A DNA stretch of 64,000 nt from Lentinus brumalis (GCA_001792895.1 MARA01000025.1:434001-498000); one strand, 5' to 3'; counted from the first letter of the stretch, positions 11,049-22,871 are shown. Numbers and translations: made by a program. Notes: generated by a model not told the origin, from the sequence alone.

Positions 11049-14000
11049 TCACGCCTTCCACGCGACGAAGATGCGCCCCGTCCGGCTCGTCGGGGGCGAC
11101 TCCGGCTCGGGCTCGCAGAGGGAAGAGGACAGGCGGGAAGACTGGATGGACGGCGGAGGTGTCGGCAACGGCGGCGGAATTTCCGCATTGGCCGTCGAGG
11201 GGCGGCGAGGGTTGCGCGTAGGCGCACTCTTCCTCCTCGGCAGTTTGTCGACCTCGCCCGGAAGGCTTGGTGCTACGTGACTGTGGGCGTGGTACGTACG
11301 TCTGTCGTCCCGCGCGCGCAGCGTCGCGTCGGCATCCCCGTCGCTCGCCCTGGCATGGGGAGGGGCCGGAGACGAGTTGCGTTGGGGATACAGTCGCCCG
11401 CGGATGGTCTCGCCGGCTGCCTGGCGTTGCTGGTACGCGTCCCATGCCGCGCACATCGCGTCGAAGGTCTCGCGCTCTTCCGTGGTGCCAGCCGTATGCG
11501 GCGCCCAGCCCAGACGGTCTTCGACCGCTGCGTCGAGATACATGCGGTTCTTCATGTCCCTGTCGATGATGAAGAAGGATTATTAGCTTTCGCAGGTGGC
11601 GCAGCATAACGAGAGCGGTGGAGTAGGTTTGACAGACACCTGCAGGTGAGCAGGCTTCTCCCATACTGGGGGTCTGCGTACCAAGAGAGGGTGTGACGAG
11701 AGGCGGAAAGGCGGACTCACAATTCGAAGCGTCTCATCAGGCCATCGAACTCTTGTCTAGTCAGGCTCATCAATGCATCGTGCTGCGGATGCCGACGTCT
11801 TCGAGCAGGACGCCACGTGAGTTGTTCAGACATACGAGGTACTCCCCCAGACTGCGCACTGCGTGCTACGCTCTCCTGAAAGTCCACGACCCAGTCCCAC
11901 ATCGGTTCTGCACAGCCAAGCACCTCGGCGACACGCAGCGTGAGCAGGAGGTTGAGCGAGCGCGGGTCGAAGTTGATCGTTTGGTTCGGAAGAGGGTTCC
12001 TTCCCGCGACCAGGCGGGGGTTGGCCAGGTGCGTGAGCGGTAAGGGGCGTCACGATGGAGAGGAGGAGCAGGAGATCGAGAAACGTGCACCGCAGCGTCG
12101 CTTGAGCGGCGCGCAGCCGCGGGGATAGGCCGCTGTACCGGCTCGTGTCCAGCCCGACGAAAGGAGCAGAACCGGCCTCCATGTCCCTAGCATGGAGCAC
12201 CTTGGGTGTAGGGAAGGTGAAGGAGCCCGGAGCTGTGGTTTCCGTACTATGGCTATGATCGTCGCTGTCAGAATCTGTCATAACTGCGCTATGCTTGTCC
12301 AGCGCGATGGAAGAAGAAGACGCATCGAACGCGGGCAGCACAGGTGGCGGTGGGAATGTGATGACGATGGGAGGGGGGCCCTGACATCTGGAGACCCGTC
12401 AGTACATGCGCACGAAGACGACGTGGTCACCGACCTTTGAAGTGCAACGGGAGCATGTTCGCGAGTATCGACACCGGCTCCAAGTTGATAAACCGCGCGG
12501 AATGCATCTCGGCGTAGATGGTCTCGAGCAATGAGTGATCGTGTGGGTTCATCGGGGGGCGATCGAGGTTGCGCAGCAGCATAGGTGTCGGAGCTGCATG
12601 GGTGGTAGGCGGCATCGCATGCAACGGCGGCCTCGAGTCTTCAACGAGCGGCCGCATGACCTTCGTCACGTCGTCGAACGAGTAGCTGAAGGCCTTCGCG
12701 CGATGCAGGGGCAGCGCGAACGCCCCGGGGGCAGCGTGCGGTCCTGCTCCGACGAATGCGATGAGTCCGTGCGCGGAGGAGTGGGCGGTTGCATCGGGTC
12801 CGGCGACTCAATGATGGAGACGCTCTCACGACGCGCCCCGGGGAAGTGGAGATCTTCCTCCCACATCTGCATACTTACACGTCAGGACCGCCCCCACACA
12901 CGCACGCAGAAGTCACCCGAAACGGAGAAGACGCACCTCGAAGGCGCCACCAGGCCGCATCACACGTGTAATTTCCTATCGTGGGACGGTCAGGGTCGGC
13001 GGGAGAAGAGAGAGCGAGACGCGTACCTCCAGGAAGGCATCCCACTGGCAAACGGGAGCGGCAAGCGGATGAGATTGACCGATGGACTGGGGATCTGACG
13101 GCGGCGACTCACCTTGTCCTCGGGCACACCACGGGAGACCCGCACCAAACGGCTAGCAGTGGATGTGGTATCAGATCAGATCTGTAACGCAATTGGAGGT
13201 GGACCTACACGTAGTCGAATTCCTCATTTGGGAACGGCAGTCTCTCCAAGCTGGCCAAATGCGTCCATTAGCCGGGGTGCTCAGTATGGTAATCAAGAAA
13301 GACGCGTTAGCCACCAACACAACCCGGCACGCGAGTCATCGCCGGTGCACAGAGTTTCGTGCAGGAAACGGAGGCTGGTAGCAGAGCTGATAGGTAGCGG
13401 GCCGCGTGCCAGCCTGAGCCATTCAAAAGGAAAGAGGACTCACAAGTTCGCTTGGACCCAGGTGATGCGGGAAGCAAGGTCCCAGCAGCCCACCTGTAGC
13501 AAGTCCGGATGCAAGGGAACAACATCCACACCTACCGCCGTATGTCAGTTCTACGCGTATACAGACAGGACATAACCTGACGAACCGACAAAGCAGGTGT
13601 CCTGTGACACGTCCGGTGTGTCTAGCGGCTTCTTTCAATTGAGCATATCTGATAGACGCACCTTCCATTCCCTCGCCGCAGTAAGTATCCATGTTCCAGT
13701 TCCTGTGTTCGTGTCAGGTCAAAGAAATCGTCACTGAGTCAAGTGAGCGTACCGCATCCTAGATCGAGACTGCACACATATGATGTTAGCAGGGCACATA
13801 TCGTGCGAACAGTAGTACTCACACCCTGGTTGGTGGTGTGTCGAACACATGCATCGTGATGCTTCCTCCAAGCTGCAGGTGCCACAGGTCGTCCCACACG
13901 TCCCTGCAAACGCTCAGAACATGACTCGTACGCGGGCGGAACAAAGCCGGCGAGGACTCACATGTCGACCATCTGCCTGTCATAGCTCCGAGGGTAAGGC

Positions 14001-14879
14001 ACCTCGTCCGCCGGGAACGCGTGATACTTTCTCCCGCTCCGGATAACGAACTGCGCCTCCCGGGCGCGCATTTTCTGGCCCAGTTCCTCGAGAATCGTCC
14101 GGTCGACGGTCGAGAACGGCACGTCGCTCTTCGCGCTCTCGTCCTGCATGATCCGCGAAGTGTTGAACCTGCTGCTCTTGCTCTTCTTCCGCTGCAACGG
14201 GAATTCGGATCCTCTCTGCACGCACCGGCCCAGCACATGACGTCAGGACGAGCTTGAGCATGATAGACACCGACCGCTCCCCGTCTTGGGGGTTCTCCCG
14301 CGACGAGGGGCGACAGGGAAGACAGACGGAAGGCGTGCTCACCGGTAGGGGGAACTCCCAGTCCGCAGCAGCGTCCAGCTCCCGCGAGTCTGCGGCTGTG
14401 TGGAGATGGGATGTCCGCGCTGGGATGCCGGAGGGCTTGGATGGGCTCGGCGCGAGGTTCGTCCGTGCCGGATTTCGCGGGGGTCTCGGAGGCACAAGAG
14501 GGGACCCAGGAGGGCTGACGACGGCGACGGTGCCCAGGGAGCCGTGCGTCTGCACGACTGCGTTGCTGGCCCGGTCACGGGCGGCGCGCGTGTCTCCGCT
14601 GGAGCTTGAAGGGCGCTTGAGACGGAAGAGCCTGCGTTTGCCGGAAAGGCTGCGGAGGAGGGGCTCTGCGAGTGCGCCCGACTGCTTGGGAGATATCGCC
14701 AGGGGAGACGGGTGGATGCGCGAGGAGGGAGACGAGGGAGAGGTGGATTGGATGTGGCTCACGACTGCCTGTGCTTCCTTGATGAGCGCCGAGCCCGTGC
14801 TGTTAGCACGGCGTCGGGTAGTTGGCTGAGCACGCGTTCGCTCGCCCGGAAGAGCACCTGCGGTCGGACGGACTATCAT
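11049..14879 (-). CDS. SAM-dependent methyltransferase, 16 exons
   Basis: Reconstructed protein of 869 residues. Exons: 14879-14343, 14215-13962, 13903-13823, 13769-13753, 13702-13662, 13601-13586, 13531-13444, 13250-13209, 13152-13113, 13044-13027, 12975-12937, 12866-12830, 12743-12431, 12387-12091, 11999-11721, 11559-11049. A long Ser/Pro-rich N-terminus leads to an approach segment (EVPYPRSYDRQMVDMDVW, then LGGSITMHVFDTPPTR). The class I SAM-binding motif follows (VLDLGCGTGTWIL, about residue 290), then the acidic strand end FVGVDVVPLHPDL, LPFPNEEFDYV and RVMRPGGAFEMWEEDLHFPG. The C-terminal half carries HSLLETIYAEMHSARFINL and ends in RIFVAWKA, as in a conserved basidiomycete methyltransferase family of unknown substrate. 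The acceptor of exon 2 is uncertain (14215, or about 20 nt downstream). The 86 nt intron inside the twelfth block is needed to keep frame. Confidence 0.82.
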
Positions 14880-16385
14880 GACGGCGAGGACGAAGAGGTT
14901 GCGAAGGGAGGGGATGGGTCAAGCTCATGAGGGAGTTACAGCGGGTCGGCGGGCATCCAAGCAGCGCAGCAGAGAGTTTTGAGCGGGCGAGGAAGGCGAT
15001 GGTAGACAAAGATGGATGTGGATGTAGAAGCAAGTGCCAAATATACTTGAGACGGCGGGCGTGAGGCGTGAACGCAGGTCCGGTGGTGTGCGGTGTGCAG
15101 GCGCGCCGCGCAGGGGGATTGGTTTTAGGGTCGTATGACGCCTCTAGGATGTGACGGATGTCGTCGGCTTTAAAGATGCGATCGAGCCTGGGAGGAGTGA
15201 TGCACTAGTGCGCAATCGATGTGATGGCAGCCGGAACGGCGAAAACGTGCAGAACGTCGGGAGAGAGAGCTGCGAGAGCATCCCCTGTCCTCCAGGTGGA
15301 AGTTATACTTTGTACGGCTCAGACAGGGTGATATACTTATGTCGGCGACTTCGCGATGCCCACGCCTGCCTCGGGGTCTATCGCGCTTGCCTATTGGAGG
15401 TGAGTATGGTCATGTCGACGTAAGTAACCGAGCGGATGGCCTCCGAACGCCTTCCCAGCGCACCCTTCCGGTTCGTTGTAGCCCAGCGTCACTTGTCGGA
15501 ATTATCCCATGCCTAGAGCGCATTAGTCTCGGATAGTTCATTCCAATTGGTGCGCTTCTGGTCTTTGATCAGACAGGAGAGCTAGACCCAACACGGGTTC
15601 TCACTTCAACTTTGCTGGACCTTCTCTTCCTTTTGGCCTCGACGACAACATTAAGCTTCGCGCACTATAGCCGCTCCTAATCACCATGCAGGCATCTGTG
15701 CAATGCAAGTGGAGGTCACTGCGTAGGACGAAAGGTCTCCAGGTCCTCTCTCATGGGTGCGCCTCTGTCATATCTGTCCCAAATATGTCCCGAGGTCTCG
15801 TAAGGATCTCTGTCAACTGCCACCCCCGTCGCAGCCATGTCATGGTCTGCTGTCAAGGCTCGAACAGGATGCCGGAATGGAATAGGCTCGGTGCCTGGCC
15901 CCGCTGTACCTCGCCCGCATAGCCTCCTCTTCGAAGATTCTATGAGTCTGTGACCGAGCTTTGCGTTGATGCACGCTACCAATTTCCCGTTTCCGGTATG
16001 CAAAGTGCAAGCAACTCTGCAGAGAGTATGATACCAGCAGATCGACAACTTATATCCCACTGAGACAGCCATAACTCGCCCATACCAATGTGCCTGTCGT
16101 GCCCCATCCAATGCCTTGACCATATGAGGACATACCTCTCAAAGTCGGTACGGGATCACGATCGCCTGCAAGGTATGACCAGGGTGTAGGGATCCACGCT
16201 TGAAGGGGCATGGCGCGAGCAAAGGGTAGGAAGACGAGGAAGTCTGCGCAGCGGCGCACCGATGCAGGCCATCTTCTTGTTCCATACAACCTGTTACCTA
16301 TCATACACGTACTAGATTAGCTATCTTCTTCCTAAGCAAAGTCACTGTCCCCCAAGGTATTCGATGGCGAGCCAACGCTCACCGG
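14880..16385. other. Intergenic between methyltransferase and Cdc37 genes
   Basis: Holds the putative promoter of the methyltransferase gene and the 3' flank of the Cdc37 gene. One 135-codon minus-strand frame (16123-15716) has a more even composition than most noise, but no motif I recognise and no convincing splice partners. Confidence 0.5.
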
Positions 16386-18100
16386 TTAGTCAGCGTTGTT
16401 ATCGCCTTCTTCGCCTCCCTCTCCCTCGTCCTCAACATCTGCATCTGCACCTCGCCCGGTCTCATCCCGGATTCCACCCTCCGAGAAGTTCAGGATACCG
16501 GCGACGTCCAGCAGCTTCACGACTTCCTCCGCCTGGTCGACCTTCATCGCGCCCAACACTTTGTTCACCTCCTCCAGGCTCTGGCTCTTCAGCGCCTTCT
16601 GCAGTGGCTCGTCGAAGCTCTGGAACACGTCCCATCGCATCTGTAGCGCCTTCCGCACGTCCTCGATCGACACGTCCTCAAACCCGGGACCCTCCAGCTC
16701 GAGGTTTTCGGGCGGCGGGCCGTCGGGCACGTTGAATGTGATCGACGTCTCCGGGTTCTCGGGGACGAGCTGAATCTGTTCCCCGCCCGCTGCTGACTCC
16801 TCGGCCTTCGATATGCGGACCCGCTCCACCAGATGCGCGTACGTATCTTGGACGTCCTTCTCGAACACGCCGGTCGCACGCGGGTCGCCTGCGATCATCC
16901 TACGCGCAGTCGGTCAGCTCGGTGTCAAGTGCCAACGATGCATAGGATGGGACGTACTTGCGGAACAGCATGGAAGGCCCATCCTTCCCTAGCTTCTCGC
17001 AATACTGAAGCAAAAGGCTTTGGTGGACGCATTGAAGGGCGTATTTCGCATCGCCATTGCTCTGTGCACGGAACGCCGCGACGAGAAGCGCGTCGGACGC
17101 GCCGGGGACGTAAACGTCGCGATGGGCTTTGATGTACTCCCAGGACTGCTCGTAGCCGCGAACGGGAAGGCGGGAGAATCCCTCCAGCGCGGGGGTGAGC
17201 TCGGGCAGCTCGTCCAGCTCGTCTTCTTGCGCGGGAGCCTTTGATGATGATGACGATGATGGCTCGCTGGAGGGCGCGGCGGCGACGCCTTTCTCGTTCA
17301 GTGTCTCAAAATGCGTAACTTTCTTCTTTGGCTTGTCCGTGATCGCGTTCTTGACGGGGGGAGGGGCTGGTTTGGGGGGAACGTACTGCACCAGATCATA
17401 CACACTCAGTATGTGGACACAGAGAAACGACTGGCACGACGCACGTGTGACTCGAAGCCTTCATGGATATCCTCCGAAGTGATCTTGTTGTGTGCCTCCT
17501 GCTCCTCACGCTGCAACTCCTTCCGCAACTTCTCCTGGTGCTCGTCGATCTTCACCAGGTGCTCCTTCAGACCAGCAACGAGAGCGTCACCGAGCTTCGG
17601 GTCGTCCTTCTCCACGCCCTTCTTCTTCGCCTCTTCCCACACCTGCAGCAGAAGTGACAACAGCATCTGGTCGTACGTTTGCTGATTCGGGGCGTTCGTC
17701 GGCGGAGCCTCAGGCGACGGGTTCGTCTTAAACTTCTCAACGAGGGATGAGAAGTATGATGGACCCTTCTCCTCGACGTCCTTGGTGATGTCCTGGAGGC
17801 GCGGCTTGAGAACGTCGTTGCATGCGATGTCGGCTTTGTACTGGGCGATCTTCAGCTTGCGCTCTTCGCGCTGTTCATGGATCGAGCGCTGCTTCCATCT
17901 GCGAATCGTATGAGCATCTGGCGTCGGCGGTATGTTTGATGCATGCGTACCGTATGAGAGAACGCTTGTCAACATTCGGATGGCCTTCGATGTCTGAATC
18001 ATCCGAGAGCTACCTCTGACGTTTGAGCATGTTCAAGACGCGACGCTGGACACCAAACACGCACCTCAAGCTTGTCCCACTTCGAGTAGTTCAATGGCAT
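16386..18100 (-). CDS. cdc37: Hsp90 co-chaperone Cdc37
   Basis: Five exons (18100-18065, 18009-17951, 17898-17445, 17385-16958, 16899-16386), 496 residues. The N-terminus MPLNYSKWDKLELSDDSDIE is the Cdc37 signature; the SDDSD stretch corresponds to the conserved CK2-phosphorylated serine needed for kinase-client binding. Next come HPNVDKRSLIRWKQRSIHEQ and a charged coiled coil to about residue 180. A Ser-rich linker leads to the Hsp90-binding middle domain (YEQSWEYIKAHRDVYVPGAS, ALQCVHQSLLLQYCEKLG, MLFRKMIAGDP). The C-terminal domain contains EDVRKALQMRWDVFQSF and ends in an acidic tail. Cdc37 loads protein kinases onto Hsp90 in the cytosol. A heat-shock-element-like array lies about 120 bp upstream. 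Length and domain order match fungal Cdc37. Confidence 0.95.
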
Positions 18101-18219
18101 GGCAACTAAGCAGTGGACTGAGATGGACGGGGGAAAGAGAGGTGTAGTAGGGTGCTGCAGTCCAGTTGCGGCTCAAAGCTGTCAAAGAGAAGTACATACA
18201 ACCGCGGCATCATCGGGCT

Positions 18220-18242
18220 TTCTAGAAAGTGCTCGAATCTTG
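18220..18242 (-). promoter_or_regulatory. Heat shock element-like array upstream of Cdc37
   Basis: On the plus strand the 5-bp-spaced units read TTC, GAA, TGC, GAA, TTG, each separated by 2 bp. The first two and the fourth are perfect nGAAn/nTTCn units in the right alternating orientation. The third and fifth match 2 of 3 bases. The array ends about 120 bp from the Cdc37 start codon. Hsf1 control of this gene is inferred. Confidence 0.6.
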
Positions 18243-19681
18243 CCCGTTTCGTCGCATTCTCCTCACCGGACTTCACGAAACACATCCACGCCAGGAGCCC
18301 TGCATACAATCACACACGTAGAGCGATTTTAGATGCGCGAAAGTAAGAACAAGAGAAAGTCCATGATGTATTCTGTCGAAAGCACAAGCGTGTGCGCTGG
18401 TGATTTGACGCCTGGTGGCTGTGTTACCGCTACCAAGGGCGTCTCTGACTCTGTCGCTCTCCTCCGAATCCATGCTCTAAGTACTACAGGTGCTTCGGCA
18501 GCATGTACTCTGCATACGATTCATTTTGGATAGAGCGAAGACTCAGGGTGGGCGTACTGCACTTCTCGCGACTTCGTCCTCTCAGAATTTGTTTCGCAAT
18601 AGGTACACGGCGGCCGGGGGCACTCGGCTCATCATCTACGACACGCGTTAACTCCAGACCCCCTACTCACCTTCAAGACTACTTCATCGTAGCGGCAGAC
18701 GTTGAAAGCGTACGTATGCGAACAGCTTCACTGTCATGCACGACGGCGACGCGCATGAACGCGCTCTCGTGTAGCAAAGGCACCGAATGTGTGACTTGTG
18801 TCCCTGTGCCCCGATTCTGCCACTCTGACGACTGAGACGAACAGCCAACTGTTCAATTCGTTCAGATCCGGCCGCCGTGAGCGATGATTTGACCGTTGGA
18901 ACTTAACGCGAAGGTGCACCAGGGTGCGCACCCTAATTCGGAGAAACAGAACTAATGACCGCCACCACGCAGAATGACTATGCATGGGTCTAGACCCGGG
19001 GTTTTCCATCCAGTCCCGTGTCCTGAGACTCGACTGCGACTCGATACAGTGAGTACCCATCGTTTGCTCATAGTCATCACCCCGGTGCATGCCATCGCGA
19101 ACTTCACTGCAATGCGAGCAGGCTTTCACTACTATTACTACTTAAGGCTGCAGTCCGCTCCCGCTCCAGTCCTTTTTTTTCACGTCATCTCCCACTCAGT
19201 CCGAGGCCTTTTTGTGTACATACCGGGCACTTCAAGCCCGGGGGTGCTGGACAACCGATCGAACCGATCGAGCTGTGAAAGACCGGTTCTGTGCCTGTAG
19301 GTGCCTGTCCGGAATATTGTGCACTCGGGTCCGAGCCACGGCATACCACGGCGCCGCTCTTGTGTGATGCTTATGCTCGAGACCTAGACTCTGCCAAGGA
19401 CTACTTACCGGTTTTATGATGGGTATTCATTTCTTGTCTCCGCCATTCTCCCCCAAAATCTCCCAAGTCGCCGTCACCGGCCGGATCGGACACTCTAAAT
19501 GTTATTCTTTTTCGGGGTGCCGCTGACGTCGCGGGTCCCGGCCCGCGGTCAGGAACCACCGATTTCCGAAAGTCTCCAATGCGCCGGAACTTTGAAGTCA
19601 GACTGCTCACTTTTGAGGTCACTGCATGCAAAACTTCGCCGAGGCCATCGCCACAGAGGACCATGAGAGCGCCTTCAGACA

Positions 19682-19690
19682 TATAAAAAG
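19682..19690 (+). promoter_or_regulatory. TATA box of the secreted DPBB protein gene
   Basis: TATAAAAAG about 138 bp before the start codon at 19820, preceding a pyrimidine-rich leader. Confidence 0.6.
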
Positions 19691-19819
19691 GGTCCTCTGT
19701 GCCTCCAAGTCCCTCACGAGTCTCTTCGACCTCGCCCACACCCGTCGCTACACGCAATCGGTCCCTCTCCTGCACTCGCAGCCCACCGGTCTTTCCTTGC
19801 CGCCCTACATTCCTTCGCC

Positions 19820-20384
19820 ATGTCTCGCATCGCCTTCATCGCCTTCCTCTTCGCTCTCATTGTTGCCGTCGTCGCCGCCCCTTCGGGTACTCCCGAGGGT
19901 ACTATCGAGAAGCGGTCTCGTACTGGCCGTGTATGTCTCTTTCTTCGTCCTTCGTCTTCTCCTTGCTTCTTGCTGACATACTTGTTTCAACTAGGGCACT
20001 TGGTTCAACGTCGGCCTCGGTGCCTGCGGTAAGACCAACAAGGATAGCGACAAGATCATTGCCATCTCGAGCAAGATCTACGGTGGCGGCAAGCACTGCG
20101 ATCGCGTGAGTACCTTTCAGTATATGCATCCATACCCCATATACTTACCACCTTCACGAGCAGAAGGTGAAGATCAAGAACACTAAGAACGGCAAGACCG
20201 CGACCGCCAAGGTCCGCGACGAGTGCCCCGGCTGCGGCGCCAACGACATCGGTACGCACTACTTCCCTCACTTGTTTTTGAATCACATCTGACGGTGAAT
20301 TCCATAGACATGAGCCCTTCGCTGTTCAAGCAGCTCGGCAGCCTCGATGAGGGTGTCCTCAAGGTCTCTTGGGACTTCAACTAG
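19820..20384 (+). CDS. Small secreted RlpA-like double-psi beta-barrel protein
   Basis: Four exons (19820-19930, 19995-20105, 20164-20251, 20308-20384), 128 residues. Residues 1-20 form a clear signal peptide (hydrophobic core IAFIAFLFALIVAVVA, cleavage near AAP). A short propeptide ends in EKR at about residue 32, a Kex2-type site. The mature domain shows the RlpA/expansin-like (DPBB) pattern: GTWFNVGLGACGKTN, IIAISSKIYGGG, HCDRKVKIK, then VRDECPGCGANDIDMSPSLF. The catalytic-type Asp of expansin/barwin folds is in DIDMS. Fungal relatives include riboflavin-aldehyde-forming-enzyme-like and expansin-like wall proteins. The substrate is unknown. A strong TATA box suggests high or regulated expression. 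Confidence 0.88.
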
Positions 20385-21003
20385 ACGTCCGGACGCTTCC
20401 CTGTTCCCCCGCCGGTCGTCGCATGCGACTCCGGCGTTCGAGTCCGTCACCCACCCACTCTTTTGCGACTACGCACTCCCGCGTCACCTCCCACACCTGG
20501 GCTTCGCAATCAGCGCCCATACCCCCTCGTCCCTGCAGCGGACCGGCCGGTATGCGGGCTATGCGCTCACTATTTAATCCTCGTAGACAGGTCGGGCTCA
20601 TCGCTCAGACGGTACCAGCCCCCCTCACCCTCCACATGCTGTTCTTATAGTTGTATCGGTACGAAAAGGGCCATCTCTGTAGCATTAGCACTCTGTTGTA
20701 CTCTGCTCTGCTAGCTGACCATGGTCCATCCATTGGTTTCGCGCCCACCCGGCGTGGGTAGCAATACAGACCATTCTTACCAATTTGCCGCTGTGGGAAC
20801 ATCGTGTGCCGTCTTGTCGTGTCGGGAGAGCAAACCGTGAGACGGACAATACTTAAGCTTGTCCGCGCGCGATTGTTCGGAAGGCGCTTGTGTCTTCGAT
20901 GTACTCTACGTCCATCCGGGGTCACCGCTTTCGCTATATATGGTTGCTCGGCATCTTCCTCCTCATAGTCTACCTTGGACATATACCCCTCCCTGACTCC
21001 ACG
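20385..21003. other. Intergenic, contains promoter of the phosphatase gene
   Basis: 3' flank of the DPBB gene and promoter of the next gene. No gene is supported; a 176-codon minus-strand frame is antisense noise. Confidence 0.6.
20935..20941 (+). promoter_or_regulatory. TATA box of the histidine phosphatase gene
   Basis: TATATAT lies 63 bp upstream of the ATG at 21004. It argues against starting translation at the upstream in-frame ATGs (20890 and later). Confidence 0.5.
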
Positions 21004-22362
21004 ATGCCTGCATATGTCAAGAGGGAATATTCGGTGGGTATGAGACGGTGGGAATGCTCTCTGATAAACGCTTATCGTGGGTCGTTCAGATCGTGACCGG
21101 TTTCTTCGTTCAAGATCATCCGGATGCCGATGCAAAAGCTATCGGTGCAGTATGTCACGAACATGCTCATTCATCTGTCTTAGGTGTCTAGCAGCTCACC
21201 CAACATCGCGTGTAGCTCCCTCCTCGTTTCGGGTTGCTGGACGACTCCTCGGATCGGTGGAACACTTTCAAGGCGCGCATCAGTGAGCTGAATGCCGTCG
21301 CCACACCCGGTACTCAATACAAGGTCTTCTTCTTTTCACGACACGGGCAAGGGTTCCGTATGTGATATCTTTCGAGTTGTCACTCCGCCGACTAACGCAT
21401 GAAATTGCTACGCTGTCAGACAATGCTGGGGAAGCCAAGTACGGCACGAAGGTGATACTACATGTTTTCGAGAGAGCAGTCGCAGAACGTATCAGCTGAA
21501 TCTCTGCATGCGATGCAGGTTTGGGACGAGTACGTGAACATTCGAATTCGGAGCCGTCATACGGACACTCATTCTTCGTCGTTGGCACTGCAGGTACTGG
21601 TCCAAACTTAACGGAGATGATGAACTTGTCTGGGGTCCTGACCCAGATTTGACACAACTCGGATTGGACCAAGCTAAAGCTGCTCGGGAATTGTGGAAGG
21701 CCGAACGAGCCTTTGGCATCCCTCTGCCAGAGCGACACTACTCAAGCCCACTGCAGAGGGCAATTCGCACCTTCCACGAGACCTTCGTGGGCGCTGACTT
21801 CCTCAACGGAACGCCTCTGCGCTGCACTATTCTCGAGGTACGTAGGTCAACTTCTCAGGCCGCGCCTCGGATCGAAGACTTACTGACGGTGACACTTGCA
21901 GTACCTGCGTGAGGAGAGCGGAGAACATACCTGCGACAAACGATTCCCTAGGAGCGTGATCGCGCACCAGTTCCCTCCGCCGATATATGGTTTCGAGGAC
22001 GGTTTCAGCGAGGCCGATACCTTCTGGAAAGCCGACGAACGCGAGACCAAGGCGCATGTCGCCGAGCGAGCTCTGCAGATCTTTGATCGGATATTCTCGT
22101 CGGACAAGGAGACTTGTGAGGATTTCCGTTGTTCTGGAGTCGTTCATGCATCTAACGGTTGTGTGACCAGACATCTGCATTACCGCGCACAGCGGCATCA
22201 TCAACGGTTTCCTGCGGGCCATAGACACCGACAGGCCTCGCTACCCGCTCGTCACAGGAGGTACTACTCTTTCTGTTCCTCAACTTGACGCACGCAGCTG
22301 ACAGACCTTGTGCTATCAATATAGGCGTTTTGCCTCTTGTCATCAAGGCGGTCGACGTGTGA
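21004..22362 (+). CDS. Histidine phosphatase superfamily protein (phosphoglycerate mutase-like, Pmu1-like)
   Basis: Nine exons (21004-21033, 21090-21149, 21216-21357, 21420-21451, 21519-21529, 21594-21837, 21902-22115, 22171-22260, 22325-22362), 286 residues. All phases agree, including an 11 nt microexon. The catalytic motif FFSRHGQGFHNAGEAKYG at about residues 70-87 holds the phospho-accepting His of the RHG signature. DPDLTQLGLDQAKAARELW and YSSPLQRAIRTF are the usual second and third blocks. ICITAHSGIINGF supplies the second catalytic His near the C-terminus. Closest family known to me is yeast Pmu1 and fungal relatives, cytosolic phosphomonoesterases of uncertain substrate. The upstream frame that would add a hydrophobic segment is treated as promoter because the TATA box lies inside it. 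Confidence 0.88.
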
Positions 22363-22871
22363 CTGCGTTTGTACTTATGGGGGGTACTCCTCCCGAAGCA
22401 CTTACCTAACAGCGTGTCGACGTGTCTGATTTTGTCCTTGCGTACGAACACAACAATGATGCAGAGATGGGTTCCGAGAATTAGGTTGATGCCGAGAACT
22501 CAGAAGACTGGTACGGCCGAAAGTTGCACGGCTGGATGCATTGTGCCGTCGCCGTCGCCAAGGGGTCTCGTGTAGTCATCTCTTTTGTGACTGTAATGAC
22601 CGCGTCTACCACGTTCTTGCCAGAGGGTGTAACCACCAGAACGAAAGTGGCTACTTAGTAGAAACGAAAGACGGCGCCCGGTTCACTATTGTGAAGGGGA
22701 TCAAGCGCTGGACCAGTTGGTCCGTGCGTGAGCGTCTTGCGCAATAGGCCTTCTCCGTCTGCTACTTGAAGTACTTATCTCCTCATCGTCTGTTCCCCGT
22801 CCCTCGTCGTCCCCTCCATCCTGCGAATACCCTTCTTGGTTCTGAACAGCGCCGAGCGCTGTTGTCTTGCA
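22363..22871. other. Intergenic
   Basis: Short gap with the promoter of the zinc-finger gene. No gene seen. Confidence 0.6.

Larger units (their letters stand above)
18101..19819. other. Divergent intergenic region between Cdc37 and DPBB protein genes
   Basis: Promoter region for two divergently transcribed genes. Apart from the heat-shock-like element and a TATA box, I see no gene. Short frames at 18106-18309 and 18974-19300 have no motif. Confidence 0.55.

Noticed and set aside
10356..11609. Plus-strand 417-codon and minus-strand 424-codon frames
   Set aside because: Overlap the last methyltransferase exon in other frames and directions; the exon set on the minus strand explains the conserved signal.
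15716..16123. Minus-strand frame of 135 codons with fairly normal composition
   Set aside because: No recognised motif, no clear start context and no joinable exons. It could be a decayed gene, but I cannot support it.
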